Below the pieces are notes generated by a model. The model saw only the letters and a list, made by a program, of their open reading frames with translations, searched no databases and was not told where the DNA came from. Shown piece by piece: positions 12,051-25,700 of a stretch of DNA of 64,000 nucleotides. Numbering within the stretch: position 1 is the stretch's first letter; each line of letters starts with the position of its first letter. Made by a program: the position numbers and the translations under genes. The DNA is from Laguncularia racemosa (Eukaryota; Streptophyta; Magnoliopsida; Myrtales; Combretaceae): positions 1,736,001-1,800,000 of the forward strand of contig JBBMOL010000012.1 in NCBI GenBank assembly GCA_037954665.1. Reading direction: 5' to 3'.

Positions 12051-13734
12051 TTTTTAAATATTTTAGTATCACAAATACCTATATACAATCAATCATAATT
12101 ATGACAAAGCAAAAAAATACCATCAATCAAAGACAAGCAAGTGAGCATTTAATTTTTCAATAAATTCTAACCCTAAAAATACCATACACTTATGCTTGAC
12201 TTAGTGAACTAAGATATATGATATTGCTGAAGGAGATGAAATATCCAATGATTGACTTAATGACTGTTGGAATCAAAGCCATATGATCTAAGCACCGAGT
12301 GTACGATAATTTTATATCTAATGAATAATCATATCAAATCACTGTGAAAGGAACTAATGGCACTTAAATAAAGTATATCCAAAATTGCAAATTGTGTCCA
12401 TTTCCCTAATTTCTTTCTACACATATAAAGACCGACACAAAATATATACTTTTCTATATTTTGTGTAGAAATTAATCCTTCTAAGTATGAACCTCTATAT
12501 GGGAAACTGGGAATCTTCATATTGATTGAGGAATGTTGTGATTTGATGAGCAATTGAGCGTTTGAGCATAAATTTGGATCAATATATATGATAGTCTCTT
12601 GCCCATTTTCAGACTAAGTAATCACTTAATCATGGAGATTATTCATATCAACATAATGTCAACAGATAACAGATGTTCACAGATGACCCACTACATTCAA
12701 ACACCGATATCCTATATTGCAGGACTTTATTATAAACAAATTGCCAAAAAAAAATTCAATAAATAAACAATAAATAACCGTCTTCATTTATTACACTTGA
12801 ACTTGTTTAATTACTAGAGTCTTTTGGTTCTGATGTACAAAACCGCGTGCATCGTCCGAGGACAAGACACTTGTAGTCGTCAATGGGAGCTTTCCAGAAC
12901 AGTAACTAAGTGAGCGCCAGCCATTGACAGGAGAGAGATTTCTAGAGAGAGAGAATGAGGGGTTTTCGTTAAGCTCAAGCTGGTGGCAAGAGAAAGAGCA
13001 TTTTCCAAATTCCAATCTATTCTGGCCTTCTGGATTGTATAAGTAGTCGTTAGGCCCCAACCGTGGAGGTGGTTTGTACAAGTAACAAGTAGCGACTAGC
13101 GTGGACCGTCGAGGTGGGTGAAGTCGTCAGTCAACACTCAGCCGTGGAGGTGGAGGAACAGGGAAACGCAAGTCGCAATCACACTTCGCAAAGCAAAGTT
13201 ACACCAGGAATTGCAACGGTAATGACGATTGAGACGAGATAAATGTAAATTGTAAAGTGTAAGTGTAACTCTGTAAGTTAACTTAGCCAGTTAGTTAACC
13301 TAGTTACTATCACTTAAGTTCAAAGTTAGCTAGTTAAGTTAACTTAATTAGCTAAGCCGAGCCACAGGGCTAGGATAGTACTCGAGCAGGATTTGGGACT
13401 GGCTGGAGTACTGGACTAGAGAGACTAAGACAAAGGAGAGGATTAGACTACACCTACACTTGCTGCTGTGCATGTGTTGACTACTAACCTGCAGAGTCTG
13501 GATGGGCATGGACTGGACATTGACGTAATGATATTTCTTCCAATTTTGCAAATTGCGTTTCTTTCGGTTCCGTTTAGTTCGTTTCTTTCGTGGATCGTAG
13601 AGGCATAGACGTTGTGAATTGCTATTTTGCTGTTATTGTTACATAGCAGTAGAGCTTGCTTTTACTTATTACAAATTACTAAATTAAATTATTATTTAAA
13701 AAAAAAATCACGAATTGACTTTTCTATTGGTTTT
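12051..13734. other. Unassigned segment upstream of hAT copy 3, with a GC-richer block
   Basis: 12051-12780 is AT-rich and featureless. 12785-13560 is clearly GC-richer than its surroundings and contains an open minus-strand frame (12791-13081) with no recognisable family. It also holds a cluster at 13265-13365 of GTTAAC and AGTTA/CTTAA-type words, including three GTTAAC palindromes. It lies inside the inferred ends of the hAT element, upstream of its transposase start. It could be that element's promoter or leader, or a captured host fragment. I do not recognise any protein in it. Confidence 0.35.
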
Positions 13735-14826
13735 TTTAAATCCCGTAACCCACCCTAAACCCTATAAGATCAATCTTATCAAGTTTTTATCAGGTCAATC
13801 AGAGTAGATACCCTATTACAATTTGCCCCAGTTACATTTCTAGACCCAATTTCAACAAAGGTTGAATTTCCTTTTCCCCTTATTCTTCTTTCATTATTAT
13901 TCCTTTCATTTAATTAAAAAATAAAGAAGAAGAAGATTAAGAAAAAAAATTAGATGTAATAAATTGTATTTAGGGTTAGCTTGGTATTATTATAATAATA
14001 AATAAGTAAATTAAAATAATAAAGGGTTTTTTATCACTTATATTCTATTTATAGGCGTAAGATTAGCCCTTTTCCAAAATTAGGATATTTAGACGTTTCT
14101 TCAAAAGTCTACACAAAAAATTAGGACCTTTTTCTTAGGATTTTCTTTATATATATATATATATATATATATAATACACCAATTCACTAAAATCTTATAA
14201 AACCATGAGAACTATGATAAGTCTGAACTCGAATATAGGTATGTAGGCATCTATGGATTGATCTCAATCGTAAATAATAATTAGGTTCATTTTAGTTTAA
14301 TAATTCTTTTTTCTTTCTCTTCTTTTTTTTTTAAAAAAATAAATTTAAACTTGTAAGATTAAAATGACAACTATATGGTTTTAATAGGGTAGTATTTGAA
14401 TTCCAAAATCTTATATTTTTATTTAAAAGTTTTATGCAAACTAGTAGCTAAATTAGGACTAATTCGCTCAATTGGTTTTAATTTAACAATTAGTCCTAAT
14501 TTAACATTTTCCCCAATCTTTATCAGGTGGTAACTCCTTTTTCTTCAAATTAGAAAAAATGAATTGAAATTTTCCTAATCTTAGTCGACATTTTATATTA
14601 AATGAGTACATGGTTTAATATAAATCAGAATAAGAATAATAAATTAAAATTTAGACTCGACAATTGGGTTCAAGTTTTCTAATGGGTTCAATATTTGTCC
14701 CATAACTTGACCCAAACCCTATAGGGTTTTAAAAAAAAAATCCCATAACCCATCTTAGTGCCTTAAGGCTTTTTATTAGGTTGGATAGGTCATTAACCTT
14801 GTAACACCCATCCATTTATATCCCTA

Positions 14827-16370
14827 TTTAGCAATTGTTATATATACTTTTGAGGTACTAGATAGGTTTTGAGCCTTAACATGTGCATACTAAGATATAA
14901 ATATGTGGCAAAGTTGTCCTATCTCAAGTTCTTAGGGTGTAACATATTTAATTCCCCTCAATCTCAACTTGCTAGCTCAAAAATAGTAAACACTTCTTTT
15001 GGAACTAAAAGCACTTATAACCTAAATTAACACCTAAATTTCTTTAACAAAAAGTCAATTCACTAAATAAGAGGTAAGTAAATAGAGTGCTAAGAGTGGT
15101 ATTATAAGAATCTTAATTAGAGAGGAAGAATGAGTTCAAAAATTCAAAATGCGAGAGATATAATCTATGAGCTTGAATTATTAAAGACTATCAACAATAC
15201 AAGTTTAAAATTATTAGACATGAAAGTAAAGACTTGTAAGAGATTAAGCAGGTTTAAAAGGTTGATTGCAAATCCATAAAGATGTAGGAGAGTTTCAATG
15301 GGAAAGATGGTATAACATGGAGTTACGCTAGGATGCTTATCTACTTGATCAAATTTTCAAAAATCATTACAATCAATACAAATCTTACAATAAAGAGCTT
15401 ATGCATGTCAATTTCTACTAACATCCTTAAGTATGTTCCATGAAGTTTTAGTATAAAAAAATGGCTAGAAAGGCCTTGAGCCAGCCACTAAAAGTGATTT
15501 TCATATATTTAAATTTCTAATTGTTGTCTTTATATTCCATCGACTTTGTTATGGCTACCATTTGCTTATATGACCATAAAATTAAGTGAAAACAAATGCA
15601 AGAGGTCCCTATTATATTTTGATCTACAATTAGTTAGGAACCAAAACCTTCTAATGTAGTAAAGCGTATGCTTATGTATTATATATATGGGTTTTAATAA
15701 TTTTAATGCATTAAATATGATAAATAGATATGTATGTTTGCTAATGGATTAAATTAAAGGCCCATGGGGGGTGAGATGTAAATTGATGAGTGGTTATTTA
15801 TTGGAACCTACTTAAATTTACTAATAGTATGTGCGATTACTTTATGTCTTATCTATATGCTAAAATGGATTATCATCAACCTTGAAGCTATAAGTTGAAT
15901 ACAATGAATGCACAAGCTTTATTGGGATACCTAGGTAGAGCTTGCTAATCATTAATAATTGTTTATAAATTTTATTTCTATTCCTAAATGTTCTATGTTA
16001 TAAGTTAGCAGAGTTGACATAGCTAAAGATGGAACCCATTAAAGAGCACAAAACCTAAACTTATAGAAGTTGCTAAAAGCCTAAGGCTTTTGGTCTATGA
16101 AATCTTGCATGAGCTTTAAACTAAATCCATTTTATAGTTAAGCTATGGCCCATAATCAATTCATGTTTATTTCTATTTGTATAGACCATATATATTAATA
16201 CAAATGCAAGTATGTAAACTTAATTAAGATTGTGACCTATCAAAGCTAATAACTTAATAAAAGCAATCAAAACCCTAATAGGACTAGGTCACAATGATTA
16301 TCAACCTAAAACTTATGAATCTACTTAAATCTTTAATTGGGTAGACCTATGCCTTAATATATGTGTAACC
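14827..16370. other. AT-rich intergenic DNA
   Basis: No gene, RNA or clear repeat was seen. It separates the inferred hAT element from the RPT6 leader. Confidence 0.5.
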
Positions 16371-16401
16371 TGCCTTTTGCAACCCTACTCTCATCGTTTT
16401 C

Positions 16402-16439
<38 letters not shown>

Positions 16440-16775
16440 CCTCTTCTCTTTCCTCCCACCCTTTCTTTTATCTCATTTATCGTCACATGGGTCTTCACAG
16501 ATCGCCACTGAAAAGATATCTGAGAGGCCAAAGCCCAAAAACGATAGACCCAACTCATCAAGACATTTCCAACTTTAACCCCAACGAAAAGCAAAAATAA
16601 CACAGCGTTCCCATCCCTACATTTGAGTGGAGTAACCCCAAAGAAATCGTCTACTCCTCCCTCCTCTTCCTCCTTTTCCTTAGTCGATCATACAACCTCA
16701 GAAGATCTGATTTTCTTAAAATAAATAACAACGGCAACAGCAGCCGTGGAAACAAAGCAACCCGCTAATTCCATT
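16371..16775 (+). promoter_or_regulatory. RPT6 promoter-proximal/5' leader with (CT)n tract
   Basis: A pyrimidine-rich leader holds a (CT)n microsatellite at about 16403-16433 and further C/T-rich sequence to 16680. CT-rich 5' leaders are common in highly expressed plant genes. No TATA box can be assigned with confidence. The ACG triplet at 16731-16733 lies where the ancestral start codon is expected and is in frame with RPT6, with an in-frame TAA at 16722-16724 just before it. Open frames on both strands across the CT tract come from the repeat. Confidence 0.5.
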
Positions 16776-19700
16776 ATGTCTGATGAAACATGTTCTGGAA
16801 GGGGACCATCTTCAAAGAATGGAGAAGGACTCAGACAATACTATCTCCAACACATCCATGAATTCCAACTCCTCTTCCGTCAAAAGTCACACAACCTTAA
16901 TCGCCTCCAAGCCCAACGCAATGACCTCAACTCCCGAGGTGGGTCTTACTTGTCCCTCTGTGTTTGTGCTGTTTCTGTTGCTAGTTTTTTGCATATCCCA
17001 TCTGGGATTTAATAATTTCGTGTATTTTTGGATCATATGTTTTCAACTATGTTTTTTATTGGGGTTGTTTTCGTGGGGGTTATGTGTGTCTTTTTGAGCT
17101 GTATTTAGTGATTATACGTAAATATTGAATCTTGTTCATTTCTGAGAAATATAGTGGATTTGGTTGTGTATTTTTTTTTTTTTTTTTGGGTTCCTTGTGA
17201 AGTTTGAATGGTGTAGGAGTTCTTTTATGAAATTGGTTTTTGGCAAGATTTTAAGCTAAAAGAGGAAGGATTGAGACGGAGGAGACACCAAGCCATAATT
17301 GTGTGTAATTAATCACAGAGATGTTAGGACTCTGGAGGTAAACTTAGAGAGATATAAACCTTTTGAGGCATAGTCCTATGGAGAATGGGGAAATGGAAGT
17401 GGTATGTTGTTCAAGGAATTGCTGTAAAATTGAAGAGATTGGAGGAGTAAATTAGATTGTGGAAAAGAGGAAAAAGGACAAAGAGTCAGGAGAGAAGCGG
17501 AAATTGAAGACGCACTGGGAGAATAAAACCGTAGTTCCTCACTGCCAATGTCAGTTGTCAATGTCTGATATAACAATGATTTTCTTCAAACTAACCAGTG
17601 GTGATGTGTGTTAAGTGAGTGTTCACCTTTAACACCTTGGCCTTGCTTTGCCTAGTTTCATCCTGTTGGTAGTAATTACTCCCTGCTCCAACCATTTTGG
17701 CGTTCAGATATTGATGTTTTTGTAGATCAATTACAGTTTACTCTAGGCTTAGGCAATGCATACTGAAACCTTTAATTATTGTTTTTTTTCCTGGAGGAGG
17801 ATTTTAATGCTATCCTTTGCATAGTGATAAGGTCGTGAAAATACTGGTTTTCTGTTTTCTTCTTCCGTGAGTGATGAGAACTAAAAGGAACTGTAGCTAT
17901 TGTTTAGTGCTTACTTTGATGGATGATAGCAGTTTATGCTGCTTATTTATTCATCTTCTGAGATGGATAAATTGGATTGCAGGCCTCACATTCCGCTTTT
18001 CCTCAAATATGTGGTCCAATAATTTTCCATTAGTTCCTCATAACAATTGATTGTAAAACATTTAACTTTATATATTCTTTTTGATATTTAGAGCTGTTTC
18101 TCTACTTAATTGGAACCACAAGGAAAGAACATTTTGGTGTTTCTGTTCTTGCTTCTTCATAGAAAAAATTAAGAGGCTGATTTATATCTGAACTCTGAAG
18201 TTTCCCATTGAATGTCTGTTTGAGTAGTTCGAATGCTGAGAGAAGAGCTGCAGCTACTTCAGGAGCCTGGATCATATGTTGGTGAAGTTGTCAAAGTTAT
18301 GGGCAAAAACAAAGTCTTGGTTAAGGTAAAGCAATGATGCTAGTTATCAAAACTTGGGACATTGTGTTATTATGTACTTGTTTTCACTTGAGAAAGTGAT
18401 TTGGACTTTTCTTTGTCCAGGTTCACCCAGAAGGGAAGTATGTTGTTGATATGGACAAAAGCATTGATATCACAAAGATTACCCCTTCGACAAGAGTTGC
18501 TCTTCGCAATGACAGCTATGTTCTACATTTGATCTTACCAAGCAAAGTGGATCCACTTGTCAACCTTATGAAAGTTGAAAAAGTTCCAGATTCCACTTAT
18601 GACATGATTGGAGGACTTGACCAGCAGATTAAGGAGATAAAGGAGGTATGGTTTTATATTATGTGTCTATAATCTCTTATGTCAGCTTCATATCCAATGC
18701 TTCATTGGATGCTGTCTTTACATCTGTATGTTTTCAGGTGATTGAGCTTCCAATCAAACATCCGGAATTATTTGAGTCTCTTGGGATAGCTCAACCAAAG
18801 GTAAACTTGCATACCAAGTATTTAATTGGAATTTATCTGAACCATTTCCACACTCCCCCTTAATTTGCTCGTAGTTTGACACATATTCTCTCTTATCTGG
18901 TAGGGAGTTTTACTGTATGGACCACCTGGAACTGGGAAAACACTTTTGGCTAGGGCAGTGGCCCATCATACTGATTGTACTTTCATAAGAGTCTCTGGTT
19001 CTGAGTTGGTTCAGAAGTACATTGGAGAAGGCTCTAGAATGGTTAGAGAACTCTTTGTCATGGCAAGGTTTGCTTCAACCTCGATCTCCTAGTTTAAACG
19101 CTCATTTTATTTTCTGGGCCTGATACTCTAGTAACTTTCACATTCTCAATTGCTTGCCTTTTCTCTCTCTCTTTTCAGCATGTATTATCTTAATTTAGAG
19201 AATTAGATGGGGCTCCTATGAAAGTGTCCTCTTTTATTCTCAGCTGTAGGTAGTCAACATCATAAACTAATGTAAGGTGCATACCAAAATTATGAAAAAA
19301 TTCAACACACAAACTTAAATTTGAACTAGATCTCCAGTCACTCTGCCATCCACTCAGTAAAACTATAACAGGATCAGGTGATAATAGAACCTTTAATCAG
19401 TTAAGCTTCAAATATGACTTCATGGAATGTATTGTTGTCTGCTTAGATGGATTAAGTCTAACAAGATGCTCCTGAGTATTGAATCTCTAGGACCAGACTC
19501 CTCTCTTGACATAAGATTGGCTGACTTCCTTGAGGACATCGTTGTCTCTCCTCCCTCTTGCCGAGCCTTTTGGAAATTGTCTTCTAGATTTGCTCGTGGT
19601 AAGAAGAAGAAGAAAAGTAAACAATGTTGTAGGACTAGGGTGTCAGCTTGTGATGTTTCACTGTTATATTCTCAAATCTCTTGCTTTTGATGTATCACCA

Positions 19701-22700
19701 TTCAGGTTGTCTGGATTTTCCTGCTCTTGTTTTTGTGTCACCCTTGAGGGTGTCTAGATTGTTTGTTTGTTTGTTGTTGTTTTTCCTTCAAGCTCTCCCC
19801 TTTCATTGTATTACTTATCTTATTTATATGAAAACCACAAAAAATTTTCCTTCAATATTAATTGTTGAGGCAAAGGGATCTATATGAAAACATCAAAAAG
19901 TGTGTCCTATCTTACTCAGTGGGGTTAACTACTTAAATTCTTTTAGCTATGCGAGTTATTGAAATCTCAGTCTAGCATATGTACATGTCCAATTATTTAT
20001 GATAATTGAACTCTCCTTCTTTGGTTAATAGGGAACATGCTCCATCCATCATTTTCATGGATGAAATCGATAGTATTGGATCTACTCGGATGGAATCTGG
20101 AAGTGGCAATGGTGATAGTGAGGTCCAAAGAACTATGCTGGAGCTTCTTAATCAGCTTGATGGATTTGAAGCATCCAACAAGATCAAGGTAATTGATCTG
20201 ACCCCAAAGAGCTTTGTAATAGGACATGCATAACATATATATGGAATCTAATACATTAATTGCCTATGACAGGTTTTGATGGCTACAAATCGGATTGATA
20301 TCCTGGATCAAGCCCTTCTTAGACCAGGGAGAATTGACAGGAAAATTGAATTTCCTAATCCAAACGAAGAGGTTTGGACATCTCTCTGGATCATCATAAC
20401 ACTGACTTTGTTAATCCATAATCCTACAATGGATTTCTGTTTATATATGACTGCCCAAGCACACGTGTGCCACGTGGTGTCTTTACTATAGTAACAACTT
20501 GGCTTTGTCACCTTACTTACTGTGCATTACTTTTCCCTATGTGTTGAGAACTTCTATGCATACATAAGTAATATATGAATTGCTCTCTTTTATATTTCTT
20601 TAGACAGCAAAAGTGTTTCTATTTGTTGCCCTGCATTAAAAAGCAGATACCATGTTTATTGTTTGCCAAAATTACTGTGACTTTTTGGCTGTCAAGCTTG
20701 AACATATGAAAATGTTGTGGTAATTACCCTTGAAAGGAGAGAAAGCACTATATTTGCTTTGAGAAGCATGTGAAGCCTTACTTTTGCCATTTGGTTTCTT
20801 TTATGAAGAATCCTCAAAGCATCTCAGTATATATGATTGTGGGTGGTAACTGGGAGTTCCATTACCCCCAGGCCAATTTTAATTCACCAAAGAAACGTTC
20901 ATCTCATGTAGTGATTATGGAGCTGCCACCAACTATTAGACCAACTCTATCAAGTCAATCAAGAGGCTAAACTCAATCTATCTTAAAGAGGAGAAGAATC
21001 TCAACTAAACTTAAATCAACATCTGGCCCCATTTGACTTTCTAAACAATTTCTACAAAGTATAAACTTGGTATGCAACTGCCTAACATGCTACTTAAGCT
21101 ACATGCCTTTGTTGTGAAGTCTATTTTTTTGGTAAATAAGTAGGATGTAGCTTGTGCTTTTTTTTCGTTATTGAAGTTTCTTGTTGCATTGACACACTTG
21201 GTTTATTATCATTTTAATTATTTTCTCTATTGTGTGTACACTAGCTATTATAGCTCAAGGGCTCATCCCATTGTTCCTATTGCTGTCGAAGTATTGCAAT
21301 TCCACCCTCGGTATTTGGGTGCGATCATACCAGAACCCTTGGTATTCTTTTATATTAATATTACATCAATGTGGTGGACTCTCAACTTTGCTTTTAGATT
21401 ATTTGAGCGGATCCAACTGTTCCCTATGATGATGTTCAAAACTAAGTGTCTCTTGACCCTATGATTTGCTTAGTGGTGGATGAGAACAACATTCTTTTTC
21501 TACATTACTGAATATAATTGTTGTAGTGAAGCGAACCCTAGGTTGAGATTGTTCTAGAACCCGATCGGATGGAAAAGTAGCCCTAGAATTGTCCTTGGAA
21601 CCAAGCAACAACTTGACCCTAACTCAAATAACGAATTAAAACCAAAATTATAAAGAATTACGATCACTACAAGATACCTTAATTGGATCGGAATGAGTTC
21701 CCAATGAAGAACGACAAGGAGGTTTTCCTTAAGAGAAAAATACATCCAAAAGTCCCTAAGTTTCATGCCCTAGAAGACTATTTATAGTCTACAATCGAAT
21801 GGGCAAAATACAAAAGAAATTACTCCAAGCTTGGTCTTCATTATCATTATTGGAGATGCGTGACAATTGGAAAATGAACTCTTCATCTTTTGGGTTAATC
21901 TTCCGTAATGTTTGGTCCAGGTGATCTCGAATAAGTAAATTTAAGGCTTGCTCCAGGCGTTTTGCTCTTACCCTCATCTTCGATCCTCCAATTCCTTCCA
22001 ATGGGTCATAGGAAAGAGTTGGTGCAAGCCAATTCCCATTATTCCTTGCTCCTTTGAAAGGATTCGTTGTCGAATCACCTGCATCATACAAAGTTAAATC
22101 AGAAACATTAAAATTAACACTGGCTTGATACTTACCTAACAATTCCAGTTGGTAAGTGTTGTCATTGATGTACTCGAAAACTCGGAATGGACCCTCGTCT
22201 CTTGGAAGTTGCTTTGATTGCCTTTGCTCTGGGAATCGCCTTTGTTGCATGTACTCCCAAACCCAATCTCCGAGTTTAAAGAGTATTTGATGAAGCACTT
22301 TGTTGGCATGTTTTGCATATTACTCATTCCGTCGCTCAATATTGAGCTTGATTTTCTCATGAACCTGCTTAACAAATTCAATCTTTCTTTTGATACTAAC
22401 ATGTTCAGATACAGGTAAATAAGTTAAATCAAATGCAGTAAAAGAATTTAGACCATATATAACCTCATCAGATCTCGTTATTCTTGAGAACAGAGCATTC
22501 TTAACTCAGTTGTACTCGCATAATAATTTTCTTTCCACTTTGTTTTCCTTTCACTGCTCAATTCTCTCCCTTTCTTTTCTCTTTCCCTTTAATCACACTC
22601 TATTTTTCTTTTGCAATAGCGCTCACTTTATTTTTGTCACTCATTCTTTTTTGTTCACTCTCTCTGTGTAACCTCACTTGATCTTCATATACCTCCAAAG

Positions 22701-25700
22701 GTTTAAGAGGTGTTTGCATAATTAGTCAGTTATTCATTACAAGTTAATACACATTTTTGTACCCACCGTGAGTAACCTTCCTATCAAACTGCCATTGACG
22801 CTCCAAAAGGAGATGTCTAGCATGCATAAGTGCAACATCACAAAGTACCTCATCCTTGTAGTTACCAATGGAAAATGCAACTACAACTTGCTTTGTTACT
22901 TTTAACTTCTCCACACTTATTCAACCATTGCAGCTTATATGTCCTAGGATGCTTTATTATAGGTAGATGCAATTTCCCAACTATCAAAGAACTTGCAATA
23001 TTTGTGCAACTACCACTATCAATGATCATGCTACATACCTTATCACTCACATGGTACCTAGTATGGAAGATATGCTCACGCTGTTCCTCATCATCATCTT
23101 CCTTAGGTTGTATGTTTAGAGCATGTCTAGTGACCAACATCTCTCCTTTCACAAGACCCTCTACAACATCACTTCATTCCTCTAATGGTGGCATCTCTTC
23201 CTCATCTGAGCTGGTACTCTCTACATCACCATTATCTAAAACAACTATAACCTTCTTGTTTAGACACTAAGATGCAATGTGCCCCATCCCCTGACACCTG
23301 AAAAATTTTATATCACGTGATCTAGTAGAGGATTTAAATTCAGTTTCACCTTTAGGATAGATAGTTGGTTCCATAGACTTTGCATCTTCCTTTTGTCTAG
23401 ATACATCTTTATGATTCTTCCAAATTGTCTTCCCTGAAGATCTAGAAGCAGAGGCATACCGAGAGGTACCTTTGGACTTTAACTGCCTCTCTACCTTAAT
23501 AGCCTTATGCAATAATTCCTCCGTCTAGACATAATAATGCAGCTCCACAATGTCAGTTGTCTCTCTATTCAGGCCATTAATAAATCTAGCCATTGTAGCT
23601 TCACGATCTTCTTCTATGTTAGCCCGAATCATAGTGACCTCCATATTTTTATAATAATCCTCAACACTCATTGAACCTTGAGTCAACCCTTGCAACTTTC
23701 TATACAAATCCCTATAATAATGACTAGGTATAAACCTTTATCTCATTACTACCTTCATCTCCTCCCATGACCTAATTGGTCTCTTTATTACCATTTGCCT
23801 ACTAACCACAAGTTGATCCCACCAAATACTAGCATAATCAGTGAACTCAACTGCTGCTAATTTAACCTTCTTCTCTTTAGCATATGTTTTACTTTTCTCT
23901 TCCATTCCAAATATAGCTCGAGGTCATTTTTTCCTTAAAAAGTAGGAATTGCCATCTTAATACTCTCTAAATTATTATCTTGCCTCTAAACAACCCTTTT
24001 TCCTCTCCTATAACTACCCATATCAACATTAGACTCGTCATTTTCCCTTCTTCATCCATAGTTCTTCTGAAAGACCTATACTTAGAAGGAAATTCAAGAT
24101 CATCTAACCTTCTACTCAGAAGTTCAAATTGATCTTGGACTGCCTTCATAAACGTCTTCATAATAGAATCCACACGATCTCCTTCACTACTCATGTTTCC
24201 ACAGCTTGCAATAATATTTTTTTTTTGGGACAAATGTAATTTTATTAATCTAAAAGAACAGTTTACATTGCCAAGCGGCAAATATAAAATACAACAATGG
24301 TACAAATACAAAGCAGAGTGCTTTAAGATGGTGCAAACTCTATCCTACATTAGAGTAGCATACGTTCTGATCTTGTTTACAATAAAACCTACAATAGGTA
24401 GATTTCCCCTTAGGCTTACGCTGTTATGCATTCGCTATATACAGTATACTGACGCTGCTAGGGCTGCACTCCATGTTTTAACTATTGGGGCCGAAGAATC
24501 CACCATCACAACCAAAGCATTTATGGCTCCTTGCCAGGTGCTGAATGAGGAAGGGCATTATAAGCGGTCACAAACCGAACTCCATATCATTGATGTGTAG
24601 TTGCATGTGAAGAAAAGGTGATTATGGTTTTCCCTTCCTTGGTTACAAAGAAAGCATGTTGCAGGTGTTGAGATTCCCCAAGAGATCATTCTATCCAGAA
24701 TCGCTAGTTTTCCTTGCCAAGTTAGCCAAAGTATAAAGGAATGCCTCGGTAGAAAGGTGTTGTTCCAAACCACTTTACACCATGGCATTGCAGTATCTGG
24801 AGGGCTAAGGAATTCATAGCCACTTCTGATGGTGTACTCTCTCGAACTCGAATGCATCTAATGGAGACGGTCTAGGAGAGAGACATTCGGTTGTAAGGAG
24901 AGTGGTATATGGATGTTGTTCCAAAATGGAGTAGTTGGAATACTCCATTCATTCTCATTCTTTAGGGAGCAAAGTTTCGTTTGGGGGGGGGGGTGGGGGG
25001 GAATCTCGTGCTACTCATCTCTCTGGTGTTGAATATCGTATCCAAGGGACCTATCGAGAGCCAATAATCCACCCATAGTGATATCTCTAACCCATTATTG
25101 AGTTCCCATTGAAAGCATGTTCGAACCGTAGTTCTCAATTTCAGCAGCTTTCTTTAGGACCATGAACATACAACAGGTGCCTTAGTAGACCAAAAGCTTT
25201 TCCCTTTTAGTAGGGTAGCATGTACCCATTCTAGCCATATGCTCTTTGGACCATCCTTACATAGGTGCCAAGTGTGCTTAATTTGGATAGCCTTATTCCA
25301 CTGATGCATATTCGGGATTCCTAATCCCTCACTCCCCAACGGCTTGCACACAGTCTCCCAACACACTTTGGCTTTAGTATATGTGTTAGGTTGATCGCTC
25401 TATAAGAAGTTCCTAAGTAACTGGTCGATTCTTGTTATTACAGACTTAGGGAGAATAAACATAGAGCACCAGTATACCTGCATAGAGAATAGGACTGATT
25501 TTACCAGTTGTAGTCTACCTGCATAAAACTAGTACTTAGATGTCCAGGAGGTGATGTGTGTTAAGATCTTCTCCAGGAGTGCCTCACAATCCACCTTCTT
25601 GAGCTTCGATGATATGAGCAGGACCCTTAGGTAGCGTATTGGCAGTTCCTTTTCACGGAATTGAGTGGCACAAAGGATATCCTTTTTGATTCTCAATGTG

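Larger units (their letters stand above)
9177..14826 (-). mobile_element. Probable full hAT element enclosing transposase copy 3
   Basis: The left end reads TAGTTATGTAAACGGGTC (from 9177). The right end, read inwards on the - strand, begins TAGGGATATAAATGGATGG (from about 14826). Both resemble the TAGGGRTGTAAACGGGT-type termini frequent in plant hAT elements. Both are followed inwards by GGGTT/AACCC-rich subterminal DNA (9190-9350 and 14640-14810; a further block at about 13740-13800). The minus-strand transposase lies between them. The flanking 8-bp sequences do not match, so the ends are either decayed or slightly misplaced. Confidence 0.45.

Noticed and set aside
12791..13081. 97-residue minus-strand frame as a possible gene
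   Set aside because: No recognisable domain, splice partners or homologue; kept only as part of an unexplained block.
16391..16603. Minus-strand frame with an Arg-Glu repeat
   Set aside because: Produced by the (CT)n tract in the RPT6 leader.
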